Assembly (NCBI GenBank): GCA_029204225.1
Contig: CM055097.1
Location: forward strand, 5,639,653 to 5,703,652
DNA: 64,000 nucleotides
Reading direction: 5' to 3'
Source: Diphasiastrum complanatum
Lineage: Eukaryota > Streptophyta > Lycopodiopsida > Lycopodiales > Lycopodiaceae
The first letter of the stretch is position 1; every line of letters starts with the position of its first letter. The position numbers and the translations under genes are program-made. The notes beneath the pieces were generated by a model. That model did not search any database. It was not told the origin of the DNA and saw nothing but the letters and a program-made list of their open reading frames with translations. Below are positions 1 to 11,300 of the stretch, in pieces.

Positions 1-184
1 TCGTAGTGTCATCTACAGACTAGTAACTAGTAACTACAATGATCTAATGTACATACTACAATCATCTGAAGACTGACATCAATGAGCACTAAGCAGGGCC
101 TAGGCTGCAGTGAGCACTCTAAGCTCTCCTACGCCTGAGTCTCCTCCCACTTGCTGGTGGTGCTGTGGAGCCTGTTGTGGCCAC

Positions 185-399
185 TCAAGTGGTAGGCTCA
201 GCTGCGAAATCCTCATCAAAGGCAGAGGTATGATGCCCCTCATCCTCATCCCCGCCCTCCTCGGACTCCTCATCCTCATACTCCTCTGAGGACTCTGACC
301 CTGACGATGCCTCAGACTCAGACTCGTCCTCGGGGCTATGAGCACGGGAGCTGCTAGCCTCTCCTGCCCTCCTCCTACGCTCTGCTTGAGTGACAAGCC
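185..399 (-). pseudogene. hAT-1 last exon: acidic C-terminal tail
   Basis: The exon follows a good acceptor (GTGCAG before 399) and encodes an Arg-rich start followed by a Ser/Glu/Asp-rich tail ending in TGA at 185. It corresponds to the last exon of hAT-2 at 11916-12160, which has the same composition and splice position. The acidic tail has no recognised catalytic role. It is probably untranslated now because the upstream exons are deleted. Confidence 0.6.
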
Positions 400-542
400 C
401 TGCACAGTGCACACAAAGAGGGACAAACGTGTTATTGCCTGCAAATTAGTAAATTACAATTTACGATAATTAGTAACTTCAAACTTCGAAAATTTAATTC
501 AAGACCTGTCACCTTACTACTTAGACAATCCTGATTTCTCAC

Positions 543-654
543 CTGCACTCTGCATGGCCTCCTCATGGAGGAATGCGTACACGTGCTCCTCTGACTGGTC
601 TCTCGGTGGCAACTCTGGAACCTTTGCCACATCGATCAGATCAGGATTATTAAC
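543..654 (-). pseudogene. hAT-1 penultimate exon
   Basis: This short exon has intact acceptor (GTAG) and donor (GTGAG) sites. It encodes a peptide containing LIDVAKVPELPPR, nearly identical to the hAT-2 exon at 11589-11697. Its retained splice sites show that hAT-1 derived from a spliced, protein-coding parent. Confidence 0.65.
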
Positions 655-868
655 CTACGCACATGTCACAATGCACATTGAAATCAAGACAATTTAACAA
701 AATTTGGAGGGCCGAGTCCCGACAAAAGTTAAAATTTAGCTACATAGTACAGTGACCAGTCTAGTATCTACTATCATGTATCTACTGATTGCCAACTGGG
801 TCCTGCCACCTGGGATGATGGATCACATGTTAGAATTTAGAAATTATAATTTATGGTGTACAAGTTAC

Positions 869-1111
869 CTGGATAGGCTCTGCGGTGGTCTGGAGTCTAC
901 CCAAAAGTCTCAGGTTTGCGTGTACGTACACCAACCTCTCCAACTGCGCTGATGATAGTCGATTCCTCTTCTTCGTGTGAATCATGGAATGAACACTCCA
1001 GTTCCTCTCACAAGCGACTGCAGTGCAGTCCTGTGAGAGAATCCTGATGGCAAGGCGACGCAATTTGGGGACATCAACCCCAAACTTCGACCACCATGAC
1101 ACGTAGCTGGC
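869..1111 (-). pseudogene. hAT-1 dimerisation (hATC) exon
   Basis: The exon encodes the C-terminal hAT dimerisation domain, seen in the motifs RILSQDCTAVACERNWS and IHTKKRNRLSSAQLERLVYV. Compared with the hAT-2 exon (11057-11351) it lacks about 50-60 nt just after the acceptor. It keeps the conserved Trp of ACERNWS, which hAT-2 has changed to Thr (ACERNTS). In hAT transposases this domain drives multimer formation. Here it is separated from any catalytic domain. Confidence 0.8.
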
Positions 1112-1430
1112 CTGAATCACAGTTCAAGGGGCAGTTAGTACTTACTACTAGCAACTTGCAAGATGCAACCAAGTTCCAAGTTCCAACAAGTTACAATATG
1201 ATTGACTAACTGTGCAGTAAAATGTGAAGTAACAAGTTTAAACTGTAATGGACCATGCCACATGGTCAGTTTATTACCCTCTCTCAAAAGCGTCGGGCCA
1301 GTGGCGAACTCCAGTGACAAATTCTGAGTTCTAACTTCTGACAAGAGTCAAGAGTCAAAACAATACATGGCACATGCAATGTGCATCATTGCATGAAATA
1401 TTTTCCACTACTAACTAAACAGTAAATAGT

Positions 1431-1490
1431 CGTGCCCGATGTGCCATAGGCCACAGCGATGGTGACGTGATCCCACAAGGGATCCCTATC
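1431..1490 (-). pseudogene. hAT-1 remnant of the BED-finger first exon
   Basis: On the minus strand the bases GGGATCCCTTGTGGGATCAC followed by GGCACATCGGGCA match the start of the hAT-2 first exon (8330-8395). Homology then stops, before the zinc-binding Cys residues. This marks the left breakpoint of the internal deletion that removed exons 1-6. Confidence 0.65.
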
Positions 1491-1492
1491 CG

Positions 1493-1493
<1 letters not shown>

Positions 1494-1581
<88 letters not shown>
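1494..1581. repeat. (CT)n microsatellite inside hAT-1
   Basis: An essentially uninterrupted CT array of about 88 bases lies directly upstream (minus-strand sense) of the BED exon remnant. Its position matches the shorter GA patch upstream of the BED exon in hAT-2. Confidence 0.95.
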
Positions 1582-1583
<2 letters not shown>

Positions 1584-1734
1584 GTGACAGTCTACAGATC
1601 TCTCTAAGTTCTAACTAGACTCTAGTAACTACTAACTCAGACTAGTCACTAACTCCTAAGTTCTAAGTTCTAAGTTCTAAGTTCTAACTAAGTAGCTACC
1701 CAGGTCCCACACCCATCTCACAATGCCCACTGCC

Positions 1735-2040
1735 CACACACACACACACACAATCCCAGTGCTCAAGCCTCACACAAACTCACAGTGCAGTGTGCACACA
1801 TCTCAAAACTCACACACACACACACACACACACACACAATGCACACATGTCACACACACACACACTCTCTCTCACACACTCACTGATTCACTCACACACA
1901 CTGTACACAATGCACATCAAAAGACAGTGGACACACACACAGTGCACAGACACACAATATCACACAATCACTCACACACACACACACAAAAAACACACCA
2001 TTTTCTCTCTCTCTCTCTCTCACACACAGCACTGAGCACA
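1735..2040. repeat. CA/GT-rich cryptic microsatellite block in hAT-1
   Basis: Imperfect (CA)n runs with CT patches extend over about 300 bases. The equivalent block in hAT-2 lies at 7750-8150 in the opposite orientation, so this is part of the element's structure. Open frames of His-Thr repeats here are not genes. Confidence 0.9.
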
Positions 2041-2095
2041 CACACAATCTGAATGGAAAATGCACAGTGCACACAGAGTGCTGACTCCTGAGTGC

Positions 2096-2098
<3 letters not shown>

Positions 2099-2181
<83 letters not shown>
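2099..2181. repeat. (CT)n microsatellite near the hAT-1 5' terminus
   Basis: A pure CT array of about 83 bases is bordered by CGCGA. The (GA)n of hAT-2 at 7663-7744 is bordered by the same CGCGA in the same relative place. Confidence 0.95.
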
Positions 2182-2183
<2 letters not shown>

Positions 2184-2235
2184 GAATAGAATACCGAGGG
2201 CCGAATCGCGTTGGAATCGTTTTAGGGCCAGACGG

Positions 2236-2325
2236 TTCGAACGATTCGAACGATTCGAATGGTTCGAACCGGGTCCGAACGATTCGATGGTTCGAACCGT
2301 AAAAGGCGGTTCGAACCGCGATTCG
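2236..2325. repeat. Subterminal TTCGAA-type repeats of hAT-1
   Basis: At least six copies of the core TTCGAA or TTCGAAC occur in 90 bases next to the element end. Subterminal arrays of short motifs are the usual transposase-binding sites of hAT elements. The binding role here is inferred by analogy. Confidence 0.6.
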
Positions 2326-2336
2326 ATGCAACCTTG

Positions 2337-2541
2337 CATCTCGTCACTGACGGCTAGGGTCCCGACGGTCAAGACACACCGCATCTCTAACAGCTTGTCA
2401 GGCGGCCACACCGGGTCACTGCTCGTGACACACCGGTCCCAACTTGGGACAGATGTCCTCGACCTTGCCAACACTAAGCCTCAGGCCCTTTGGTAACCGG
2501 CCGTGCCGAGGTCATGATAGAGTCGTAACTGGACTCTAACA
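2337..2541 (-). repeat. Gyp-A 3' LTR, cut by hAT-1
   Basis: This segment matches the right part of the complete LTR at 13472-13691 with few differences, mainly a 14-base block missing here. Read on the minus strand the LTR starts TGTTAGAGTCC at 2541 and is preceded by a purine-rich tract (GAGGAGGGAAGGATT), the expected polypurine primer. The rest of the LTR is replaced at 2336 by the hAT-1 terminus. Confidence 0.85.
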
Positions 2542-2599
2542 ATCCTTCCCTCCTCTAGCAAGTCATCGGTCCTCGATGACAAACTCTGGGTAAGACTTC

Positions 2600-2895
2600 T
2601 GCAACGCCTATCGCGTCTCCCAGGTAGCATCTGACAATGGATGCCCTTTCCAGGTTACTAGATACTCTTGAAGGAGACGATTCCGCAATCATTGCTCCCT
2701 TCGATCTAGGATTCTTTCTGGCCCATAATCTGTGGTGTCTTTCTCCTCTAGAGACACTAGACCTTCCACCAGGCTATCGCCATCGTGCAAACATTTCTTC
2801 AGTTTGCTAACATGGAATACTAGATGCACCTTGCATCCCACAGGTAGCTGTAGCTTATAAGCTACTTGGCTCACCTTCTTAATAATCAACCACAA
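2600..2895 (-). pseudogene. Gyp-A integrase C-terminus with chromodomain
   Basis: The first part reads as the integrase C-terminal module (KVSQVAYKLQLP, FHVSKLKKC). It is followed by PERILDRREQ and, after a nonsense codon, YLVTWKGHP and ATWE, the conserved core of a retrotransposon chromodomain. Integrase chromodomains of chromoviruses bind histone marks and guide insertion. The frame is interrupted by several stops, and the 2900-3290 stretch between this and the integrase core is also frame-shifted. The 3' LTR lies directly downstream. Confidence 0.75.
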
Positions 2896-3289
2896 TACCT
2901 AGGAGATAACTTGGCGCACTTTCCTATGCGTAGCACCTTCGACTTCGAAGGGACTAGTACATACACCCAATCTCCCTCAAATTCCCGATAGGTACGGTTC
3001 TCACGAGCATAACTCTTCGCCCTAGCTACAACTCTGGACAAGTTATCTCGTGCCAACTCTAGCTTCTACTGCATCTGAGCCAAAAACTCTACAGCACTAG
3101 GTACCCTATGCGGAATCCCTATGATTGCAGGACTCAATGGCCTGAAACCATAATTGAGCTCAAATGGACTCAATCCAGTAGACGCATGTCTCTTATCATT
3201 GTACGCGAACTCCAATAGCCGTTAATGCTTTACCCAGTCTGTTTGCGTACTACTCACATATGCCCTAAGCATATATTCCAAGATCTGAT

Positions 3290-4134
3290 TCACTCGCTCT
3301 GTTTGACCATCGTCTGAGGATGCTCAGAGCTACTCATCCGCAACTGTGTTCCCAGCTTGGCGAACACCTCAATCCAAAAATTTCCCGTAAACTTGGGATC
3401 CCTGTCAAAGACTATGGACTTCGAAAGACCATGTAACCTAACAATATTCTGAATAAACAACTCAGCCACTTGCGGAGTTGTGACCTTCTTGGTCGTTGCG
3501 ATGAAATGAGCCATCTTGGAAAACCTGTCTACCACTACCATAACGGAATTGAATCCATTATGGGTCTTGGGTAGCCCAACAATAAAATCCATAAAGATGC
3601 TTTCCCACCTTCCTGTAGGTATCTCAAGTGAATGTAGCAAGCCCGGAGGACTTACTCTCTCGACCTTGTTCACCTGACAAGCCGTGCACCACTGGACGTA
3701 CCATCTTACAATCGTGGCCAAAAATAATGCCTTCTCAAAAGCTCACTGGTCTTATCAATACCAGGGTGCCCTGCGCAGGGACTATCATGGCATTCATGAA
3801 ATATCTTACGACGAAGATCCTTCACGTCTGGCACAAAAACTCTTCCATTTCTCAATAACATACCATCCTTCACGGTGCATGTTAGATATGTACTGGTGTG
3901 TGCCTCTACGGAAGCGACAGCCTCGACTGACCCTTCCGTTTGGTCGACTACCTTGCGCTCATTAGGCCACACACGCTGATAATGAGGGTCCTTTTTTGGA
4001 GCCTTCTTAATCTCCTCCATGAGACCATTGTCAACCACAGTAAAGCTCATCTGATGCAGTATACGAGATAGTGCATCAGCGACCACATTTTCCTTCCCTC
4101 TTCGGAAGCGAATTGCCAAATCAAATTCCTGCAT
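3290..4134 (-). pseudogene. Gyp-A RNase H end and integrase (zinc finger plus DDE core)
   Basis: Two overlapping frames encode the end of RNase H (GKENVVADALSRI), the integrase H2C2 finger (HECHDSPCAGHPG, then CTACQVNK), and the catalytic core. The first Asp is in FMDFIVGLP, the second in FDRDPKF, and the Glu lies near HPQTMVKQSE, which departs from the usual HPQTDGQTE. A frameshift near 3706-3721 splits the finger from the core. Length and order fit a Ty3/gypsy polyprotein, but the gene is inactive. Confidence 0.85.
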
Positions 4135-4408
4135 CAGCTCGGCCCATCGAGTTTGGCGGCCTTACAAATCTGGCTGAGTGCAAAATACTTTAAAGTATAA
4201 TGATCTGTGTACACATAAAACTTGGCTATAAATAATGTCTCCACACCTTGAGCGCATGTACTCACATACAGCTCCCGGTAGAACTTGCAAAAACTTAAGA
4301 AAGATTGTAATTGGCGTATATCGGCAGGCCTCGGCCACCTCTTAACCACAGCCACCTTGGCTGGGTCAACTGAAATATCCTCAACTGTCACTACGTGACC
4401 CAAATCCA
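4134..4408 (-). pseudogene. Gyp-A reverse transcriptase C-terminus fused to a partial RNase H
   Basis: The first 45 or so codons match the gypsy RT connection region (DPAKVAVVKRWPRP, LQSFLSFCKFYRE). They jump directly to a late RNase H stretch (VYTDHYTLKYF), so most of RNase H is deleted. The RT catalytic palm is missing too: homology ends at about 4408, where oppositely oriented Gyp-B begins. Confidence 0.8.
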
Positions 4409-5486
4409 ATGGGCCAACCTATACTTGTCGCACCCTTGCATGCAGTTCGGAGAGCACCACGGATGGAGATACCAAAATACGACGGATCATCATATCCCAT
4501 CCGATTCCTCCAGATCTACGAGCAAGCTTGTGAAATCTACGGCGAACGGACACCTGCAGAGAAGCTGATGCTATTTCCTATGTCCTTGCTTGCAGTGGCT
4601 CAGAATTGGTTTTTCAACCTGTCAGAGGAAGAGAAATCCACCTAGGAAGCAGTTAAAGCAGCTCTCATTACGTGCTTTAAGCCAAGGAAGTTCTTGGAAG
4701 ACCCATTTCTCCTGTTGAGCAAAGTCAAGATGGGAAAACGAGAAAGGGTCCGGGACTATATTGAACGGGTCAAACATCTACGAACTGAGTGCAGTGCAGC
4801 CCTGACTCCCGATCATGCAGTGATCATGTGGTTCCTAGCCGGATTACCACGAAGCATCAGAAGAGAACTGAAACGACGGGAGCAGTACGCTACTCTACAA
4901 GAAGCTATGGAAGATGCCATCAGGGGGCCACACTCCTACTCCCTCGATCGCATCATCATCATCAAACGCATCCGCTCTATTCACAGAATTGTTGTTGGAG
5001 CAAATGACAAAATTACACAAACAGCAGATGGAGCAACTTACGGCGCAGGTTCACCAGAAACTGAAGGCCTTACAAGGAACTGTAGCAGTAACTCCACATC
5101 AACAGGAACCAAACCAGCTACAGTATCCTCGACGAGAAAATGTATGGTGTTAAGTATGCACGCAAAACCATACAGCGAACGAGTGTCCAGTCCTAAAGCA
5201 AAATCTGAGATTGACACATAGATTCTGCCATCTGTGCAATACAACATCGCACGATACGGCATTTTGCCCGTTTAACCCCAGGGTTGTTCAACAGAAGAGA
5301 AGTCCTTATCAAACTTCTTATCCTTATCATCAAGGGGCACCTAACGCGGCACCAAGGTACGGCGCACCCAATCAACCACAACGCATGGCCTTACCTGCTC
5401 CACCAAGGCCAGCCAATCAACAAGTGGCCCATGTAAACCTGACAACAGCGGAACAAGAAATGCAAATGCCACCTCAACATGAGTAG
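4409..5486 (+). pseudogene. Gyp-B gag (capsid and first zinc knuckle)
   Basis: The frame begins with a retrotransposon gag capsid domain (IPKYDGSSYPIRFLQIYEQA, then AVAQNWFFNLSEEE and YIERVKHLRTEC). It is broken by a TAG at about 4643, then by shifts near 4920 and 5150 before the segment holding the zinc knuckle CHLCNTTSHDTAFC (C-x2-C-x4-H-x4-C) and a Pro/Gln-rich linker. Gag builds the cytoplasmic virus-like particle. Because of the breaks the protein cannot be made as one chain. Confidence 0.8.
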
Positions 5487-7128
5487 CAGCAGTGGTACGG
5501 ACCAGATGAACCATTTATGGATCCTGCCATAAATGAATATGTTTCGGCCTATGCAGCTCAAACTCAACGTCAAGGTGGAAGAAATTACGGCTGCTACGGA
5601 TGCGGCGAGGGACACAGAATTGCAGAATGTCCCTACAAGGGACAATATACAACCTCCTGTCGGGATTGCGATTATGGACACTGTTTCAAGAATTGTCCAT
5701 TTAAACCCGGAACCAGTGCACCTCTTAACCTCATTGCCATACAGCAATTAGCAGTTCTAGCGGGGATGCCATTGAAAGGTCGACACGACCACGCTCCTGT
5801 GTTAGCTGTTACGCGAGCACAGAAGAGAAAGGAAGTGGCTCCCTCACCACCACCATCGGTCACTGACGACCAACCCTCAACTTCAGCGCCATATCCAAAT
5901 GTGAGGGAAGAGAGAAGACAGTACCAGAAAATAAGACACTGGGTACAAAAAGCACAAGAGGAGGAAAAAGAGCAAGAACGAAACAATCCCACAGAACCTC
6001 CAGTCGGCGTCGAACGGGAACCGCAAACAGGCTCACCACTGCGCACTGATCACAATGATTGGTTGCACCAACATGAACCACCTTTTCACATGGTGGAGCC
6101 TGAGGAACCACGCACTGAAAGGCTCACACTCTTGCTATCAAGCCACGTTAGTTTACCACTCGGAAAACTACTGCGGATTGCACCACAAGCGAAAAGCCTT
6201 TTGGCGAAATGGGCCAACGCGGATGAGGAGCCAGTAGCGCCTGAGCCCATCTATTGTGCGGGCTATGATGAAACAAGTAACATCCTCCACATCGGAGCAG
6301 CATGGGAAAGTGAGGAACACAACATCACTTTGCCAATCAAACACAAGAGATACGAGGACGAGGCGACAGTGGTAGATGGAGGATCGGGTGTCAATCTGAT
6401 CTCCACTACTTTGTACAAAAAATGGGAATTACAAGGATTGAAGCCAGCCAGATTCGCCATCAAGCTAGCAGATCAATCCTGTGTGACAAAAGGTATAGTT
6501 GTTGATATTCCCGTAAAGATAGCAGGCATGCAGTATGTGATTACTTTTGTGGTCATGGATATACCTGAATCTCCATCTGCATACCGTGTTTTACTGGGAA
6601 GACCATGGTTGACAGTTGCGCAAGTAGTACACAACTGGGGTACAGGGAAACTCACCTTCGAGAATGGAGAACAGGCTGTAAAGGTAGATCCAACCACATG
6701 GGCGGTGAAACCTATTGCACCCAAAGTTGATGACGGATCATCCACAACAGATCATACGATTGACCACCCAAGACCAGCCAAGGGAGGTCACTATCAATCA
6801 AAGATGGATGTCATGAGATGGACGGATGCATTAGCAACTATTGACTGCCAGGCATGTCAATATGAATCAGATCCAGAACCGAATACATCTTCACCCAAAT
6901 GTTACACTATGGAGACACCAATCACATTTGGGGTGAATATGATAAACGTAGCATGGCTGTCAACAGAGCCAATTGAGAACCCACTAGACAATGATCTAGT
7001 CCCTTGGCAACATGCTCTAACTTATAATAAGGAGATTGAGCTGACTGATGAACAAGTCCTACACCACATGGACCCAGATCGTTACGGAACCAAGAAGGTA
7101 CCAGCTCAACTACCACAAAGGTCTGCCA
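4409..7128 (+). mobile_element. Gyp-B: LTR-less Ty3/gypsy gag-protease fragment inside Gyp-A
   Basis: This 2.7 kb block carries gag and protease of a gypsy element in the sense strand, inside a gypsy element that runs on the minus strand. No LTR, primer site or polypurine tract is visible at either edge. The left edge abuts truncated RT of Gyp-A and the right edge abuts the Gyp-A gag start near 7128. It is related to the Gyp-N gag at 58945-59914 (shared QKLKxLQ and YPRRExxWC motifs). Confidence 0.75.
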
Positions 7129-7223
7129 TCATGCTCGCATCTCTGCGACGGTCTTTTCCACACTATCCATGCGAGCTTGCACAGAAGGGGAAGTACCAGC
7201 AGGCGAACGAGCAGCCACTGTAG
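5517..7223 (+). pseudogene. Gyp-B gag C-terminus with two zinc knuckles and aspartic protease
   Basis: This open frame of 568 codons continues Gyp-B. Residues 26-38 (CYGCGEGHRIAEC) and 48-60 form two zinc knuckles with the unusual spacing C-x2-C-x3-H-x4-C. An acidic and charged linker follows. The retropepsin-like protease has its active Asp at residue 287 in VVDGGSGVNLIS, and the paired hydrophobic-Gly motif is LLGRPWL near 359-365. Active-site DGG replaces the common DSG/DTG. The last 30 or so codons are antisense Gyp-A gag, so the true Gyp-B end is near 7128 and RT is absent. Confidence 0.8.
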
Positions 7224-7317
7224 GCAGATTATGGGCAGGACTAAGCACAGGGCTGGGTGGTGGTGATGGAAGAACAACGGGTGGACTGAGCGGAAAATCA
7301 ACTCTATCATCTTCCAT
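7129..7317 (-). pseudogene. Gyp-A gag N-terminus
   Basis: Read on the minus strand from the ATG at 7317, the peptide begins MEDDRVDFPLSPPVV and runs about 60 codons to VEKTVAEMRA, where Gyp-B takes over. It lies directly downstream of the Gyp-A leader, as a gag start should. The Pro-rich N-terminus followed by a short coiled region is typical of chromovirus gag. Confidence 0.65.
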
Positions 7318-7468
7318 TATGAAACAAAAACATTCGCAGTAGGTCGCTCTCCTACTAGGCCCAATCTGCACCCTTAACAGCAGAAACCGGAGAAAAATCA
7401 GAGAAGTTATGCCCAATCCGAAAATCTGACCTGTTTTGAAAACTGACTTTTTGGTGAAACACAAACAA

Positions 7469-7476
7469 ATCTGCTC
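7469..7476. repeat. Target-site duplication of hAT-2 (partner 12885-12892)
   Basis: ATCTGCTC occurs immediately outside both termini of hAT-2 and is identical on the two sides. Confidence 0.88.
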
Positions 7477-7489
7477 CAGTGTTTCATCG

Positions 7490-7570
7490 AAACGCGTTTC
7501 GAACGCTGAAACGGGGTCGAAACGGAACGTACGAAACGACCCCGTTTTGAAACAGCGCTTCGTTGTTCGA
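7490..7570. repeat. Left subterminal repeats of hAT-2 (partner 12815-12880)
   Basis: Variants of GTTTCGAA or GAAACG occur in both orientations about nine times here, and again at 12815-12880 (CGTTTCGAACC, CGTTTCAAAC, CGTTTCGGAACG). They are likely transposase-binding sites. That role is inferred from other hAT elements. Confidence 0.6.
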
Positions 7571-7660
7571 AACAACTGTTGAAAAATCGCAAATTTTTTT
7601 GCGATACAACGAGGGCCCGAGAGGTGAGTGTTTTCACTTTTTGGCACGTTAGAAAAACCC

Positions 7661-8165
<505 letters not shown>

Positions 8166-8324
8166 CTACAGAGAAAGAGGATAGGGATAGATTAAAGATA
8201 GATTGAAGTTAGAACTTAGAGCATAGGTATACCATTTTGGAAATTAGAATTTAGGATTAGTTTTTAATTTGAAGTCTGAATTTAATACAGTTATTGTTTT
8301 GTTGACACTAGATAGCTATTAGCA

Positions 8325-11300
8325 ATGCCCAGACAGCGGGATCCCTTATGGGATCACGTCACCCTTAATTCAAGTTATGGCACATCAGGCATGAAGAAGT
8401 GGACTTGCAACTATTGCGGGAACACTTATGGAGGTGGCCCCGTTCGAATCAGGGCGCATCTTTTACGTCTTCGAGGATATGAGATCGCCGTTTGCACTCA
8501 GGCCCCAGAGTCACTGAGGATTGTCAAGATCGGGGACGACTCTCCTGCTACTACTTCAGGCACAGGTGATTCTTGAATCTTGTTTGATCAATGACATTGA
8601 TTGAAAATTTGAAATTTGATCTAAAGCTAAAACTTAAAAGTTTATTCTATAACTTTAAACTTTGATTACTAATGAGTAATTAGTGACTGTCCTGAGCTCT
8701 CTCACTAACTTACCTAAAGCCTTCTGCGTAACTAGTACCACCAATGTTATTGTTACAGGTGCGGCAGAGCGCCGAGATTCCCCATCGCAGCCGGCACCTG
8801 TAGCCGGCACTAGCTCCGCTGCAGCATCCATTCCACCTTCTTCTGGAGAGACTCCTGCAGTGCCAGTTGGTGGGGCCGGCAGTAGTGCTATTGGTAGCAC
8901 TGTTAGGGGACAGGGTCGAGGACATGTGAGAGGCAGGGATGTTTTTGTGGCAGCCTTCCAGCAGTCGCATAGGGATGCAGCTGCTATTGCTGTTAGGATG
9001 TGCTTTTACTTGTGTGACCTCCCTTTTCATGTGGCACAGACCCTTGCATGGAGGGATATGATGCGAGCAGTATCTCGTATCGGTGTTGAGTGGGAGGGCC
9101 CGACCATGGAGCAGTTGAGGACGAGAGAGCTACATGCTGAGCGGCAGTCCGTGATGCTGACCTACAGCCCATTAGGAAGTCATGGGCGAGGTATACCTGT
9201 AACCTTACATCTTCAATACCTTTGCACTTGCCACTTAGTACTTACTACTTTAGAAATTAGTACTTTCAAGTTTCTAACTTTGAACTTTCAATCTCCAAAT
9301 TTGCAAATTGCAAGTTGCAACTTAGTTAGTTGAAAGTTTTAGGTTTGGATGCACTATAATATCAGATGGTTGGATCGATGCAAGGAGGCGCCATCTTGTG
9401 AATATATTGGTGTCTTCTTGCATGGGCACCATGTTTTTGAGATCCACTGACACGTCGCAGCCAGGCATGGCATTGGATGGCAGGAGATTGTTTGAGTACA
9501 TCTCACAGGCCATTGAGGAGGTCGGAAAAGAGAATGTTGTCCAGGTATGCACTTGCCACTTGCCACTTGCCACTTTCAAGTTTCAACTTTGAAACTTTCG
9601 ACATTGAGCTCTCAGCTTTGAAGTTAGAACTTAGTAAGTTACAACTTACAACTTACATTTTGTGAATCGTGATTATTGTTTTGAACGTTGCAATTTGCAT
9701 TTGCATTTGCTTCCGGAATGCTCAATGGTGAATGTTCATTGTTCATGAGTTATGATTCGACCTTTGTCGGAATTCCAATGAAGGTTGTCACGGACAACGC
9801 GTCCAATTGTGTTGCCATGGGGAAGATGGTGAATGAGAAGTACCCTTGGATTTTCTGGAGTCCATGTGTTGCACATTGTCTTGACCTCCTAGTTGAAGAC
9901 ATTGGGAGATTACCCTGGGTCAAGGAGGTTAAGGTCCTATTCCACCTTGGATCTCTTGAGGCTTGCCCCCACTAGGTAACCAAGTTCCAACTTCCAACCT
10001 GACAACCTGTTTCCAATTTTTTGATTTGAAAATTGCAATTTTGTTTTAGCTTCAAGTTTCAATGCTCATAGAATTTGAATTTTGCTATATAGTATAGCCT
10101 GCTTGTTGCCTATAGGCTATGACCAATTACAAATCTTATTTCATGATTCTCATACTAGGTTTGCCTATATGCTCATTGTTTTGGAGCGGCTCATAAAAGT
10201 GCATGGAAGCTTGAGGATGACAGTGGTTTCACCCCATTGGGCAGAGTGGGGCCGATCACGAGAGGCCAAGGCCAGGAGATTTGAGGCGATCGTGATGGGG
10301 ACTTCATTTTGGGATGATGCACGCTCCATTGTCATATCCATGCAGCCTATCTATAGTGTCCTTCGCCTTACTGATAGAAAGGGTTCCACTTAGGCCTTCT
10401 TTATGAGTTTATCGATAAGCTGGGAGAGCAGCTTCATAGTTGCACCACCATGGCTCCTGACAGGTATATTACTAGAGTCTAGTAACTACGTTAAAAGTTT
10501 CAAAGTTGATTCTTGAATCTTCAATGTTCATTGACATTCATGATTAGAATTTAGTTAATACTTAATAGTTCTTGAATCTTGAGACTTGAATGCTCAAGCC
10601 TCAAACTTCACTCTTGAGTCCTGATTGTTTGCAGGCTGGAAGAAGTAAGGGGCCTATTTCTAGGCAGATGGCAGTGGTTCCATCAACCTCTCTGCATGTC
10701 GTGGCTTGCTTGCTTCATCCACTATGGAGGACGGAGGATCAATTCCATGATCGAGAGCTCAAGCAAGGATGGCATTCCTACGTCTCTTCTATCTATCCTG
10801 ATCCCAGGGATCAGGATGCACTCATGGATGACTTGAATTTATTCAGGTATGTACTATGTAATTAGTAAATTGTAATATGTATTCAGGACCCAGGTATGTA
10901 ATATGTATTCATCTATGTAGTATGTATATGTAATATGTATGAACTTTGAAGTCTAAGGCTTAAGCTAGTTGCTAGTTAAAATTAATAGTAGTAACTTGTA
11001 AGCATTTAGTATTTACTATTTTGAAATTTGAATGGTGATAAATGTTGAATGTTCAGGACCGAGCGCCTCGATTTCGGTCGTGCAACTGCCATGCTGAGGG
11101 AAGGGCAATTGCGCCCTGTTTCATGGTGGATGAAGTATGGGAATGATGTTCCCAAGTTGCAGAAACTTGCCATCCGCGTCCTCTCACAAGATTGCGCAGC
11201 AGTTGCATGTGAGAGAAATACGAGTGTGTTCTCTCTTATTCATACGAAGAGGAGGAACAGACTGTCTACTGTGCAGCTGGAGAGGTTGGTGTATGTGCAT

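Larger units (their letters stand above)
1..2336 (-). mobile_element. hAT-1: internally deleted hAT transposon, 3' end outside the window
   Basis: This minus-strand hAT copy is recognised by exons homologous to those of the fuller relative at 7477-12884. In transcription order it has a terminus rich in TTCGAA motifs, a long GA array, a GT-rich block, a second GA array, the first bases of the BED exon, then directly the dimerisation exon and two C-terminal exons. The DUF659 and catalytic exons are absent, so this is a non-autonomous derivative. Its 5' terminus CAAGGTTGCATCGAATC (ending at 2336) resembles CAGTGTTTCATCGAAAC of the relative. It appears to sit inside the 3' LTR of Gyp-A, because the LTR resumes exactly at 2337. 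The other terminus lies before base 1, so its target duplication cannot be checked here. Confidence 0.8.

Noticed and set aside
1723-2496. Long open frames of His/Thr, Ser/Leu or Arg/Glu repeats on both strands
   Set aside because: They are translations of CA and CT microsatellites and have no other coding support.
4963-5010. CATCATCATCATC run as a regulatory repeat
   Set aside because: It is a short Ser codon repeat within the Gyp-B gag linker.
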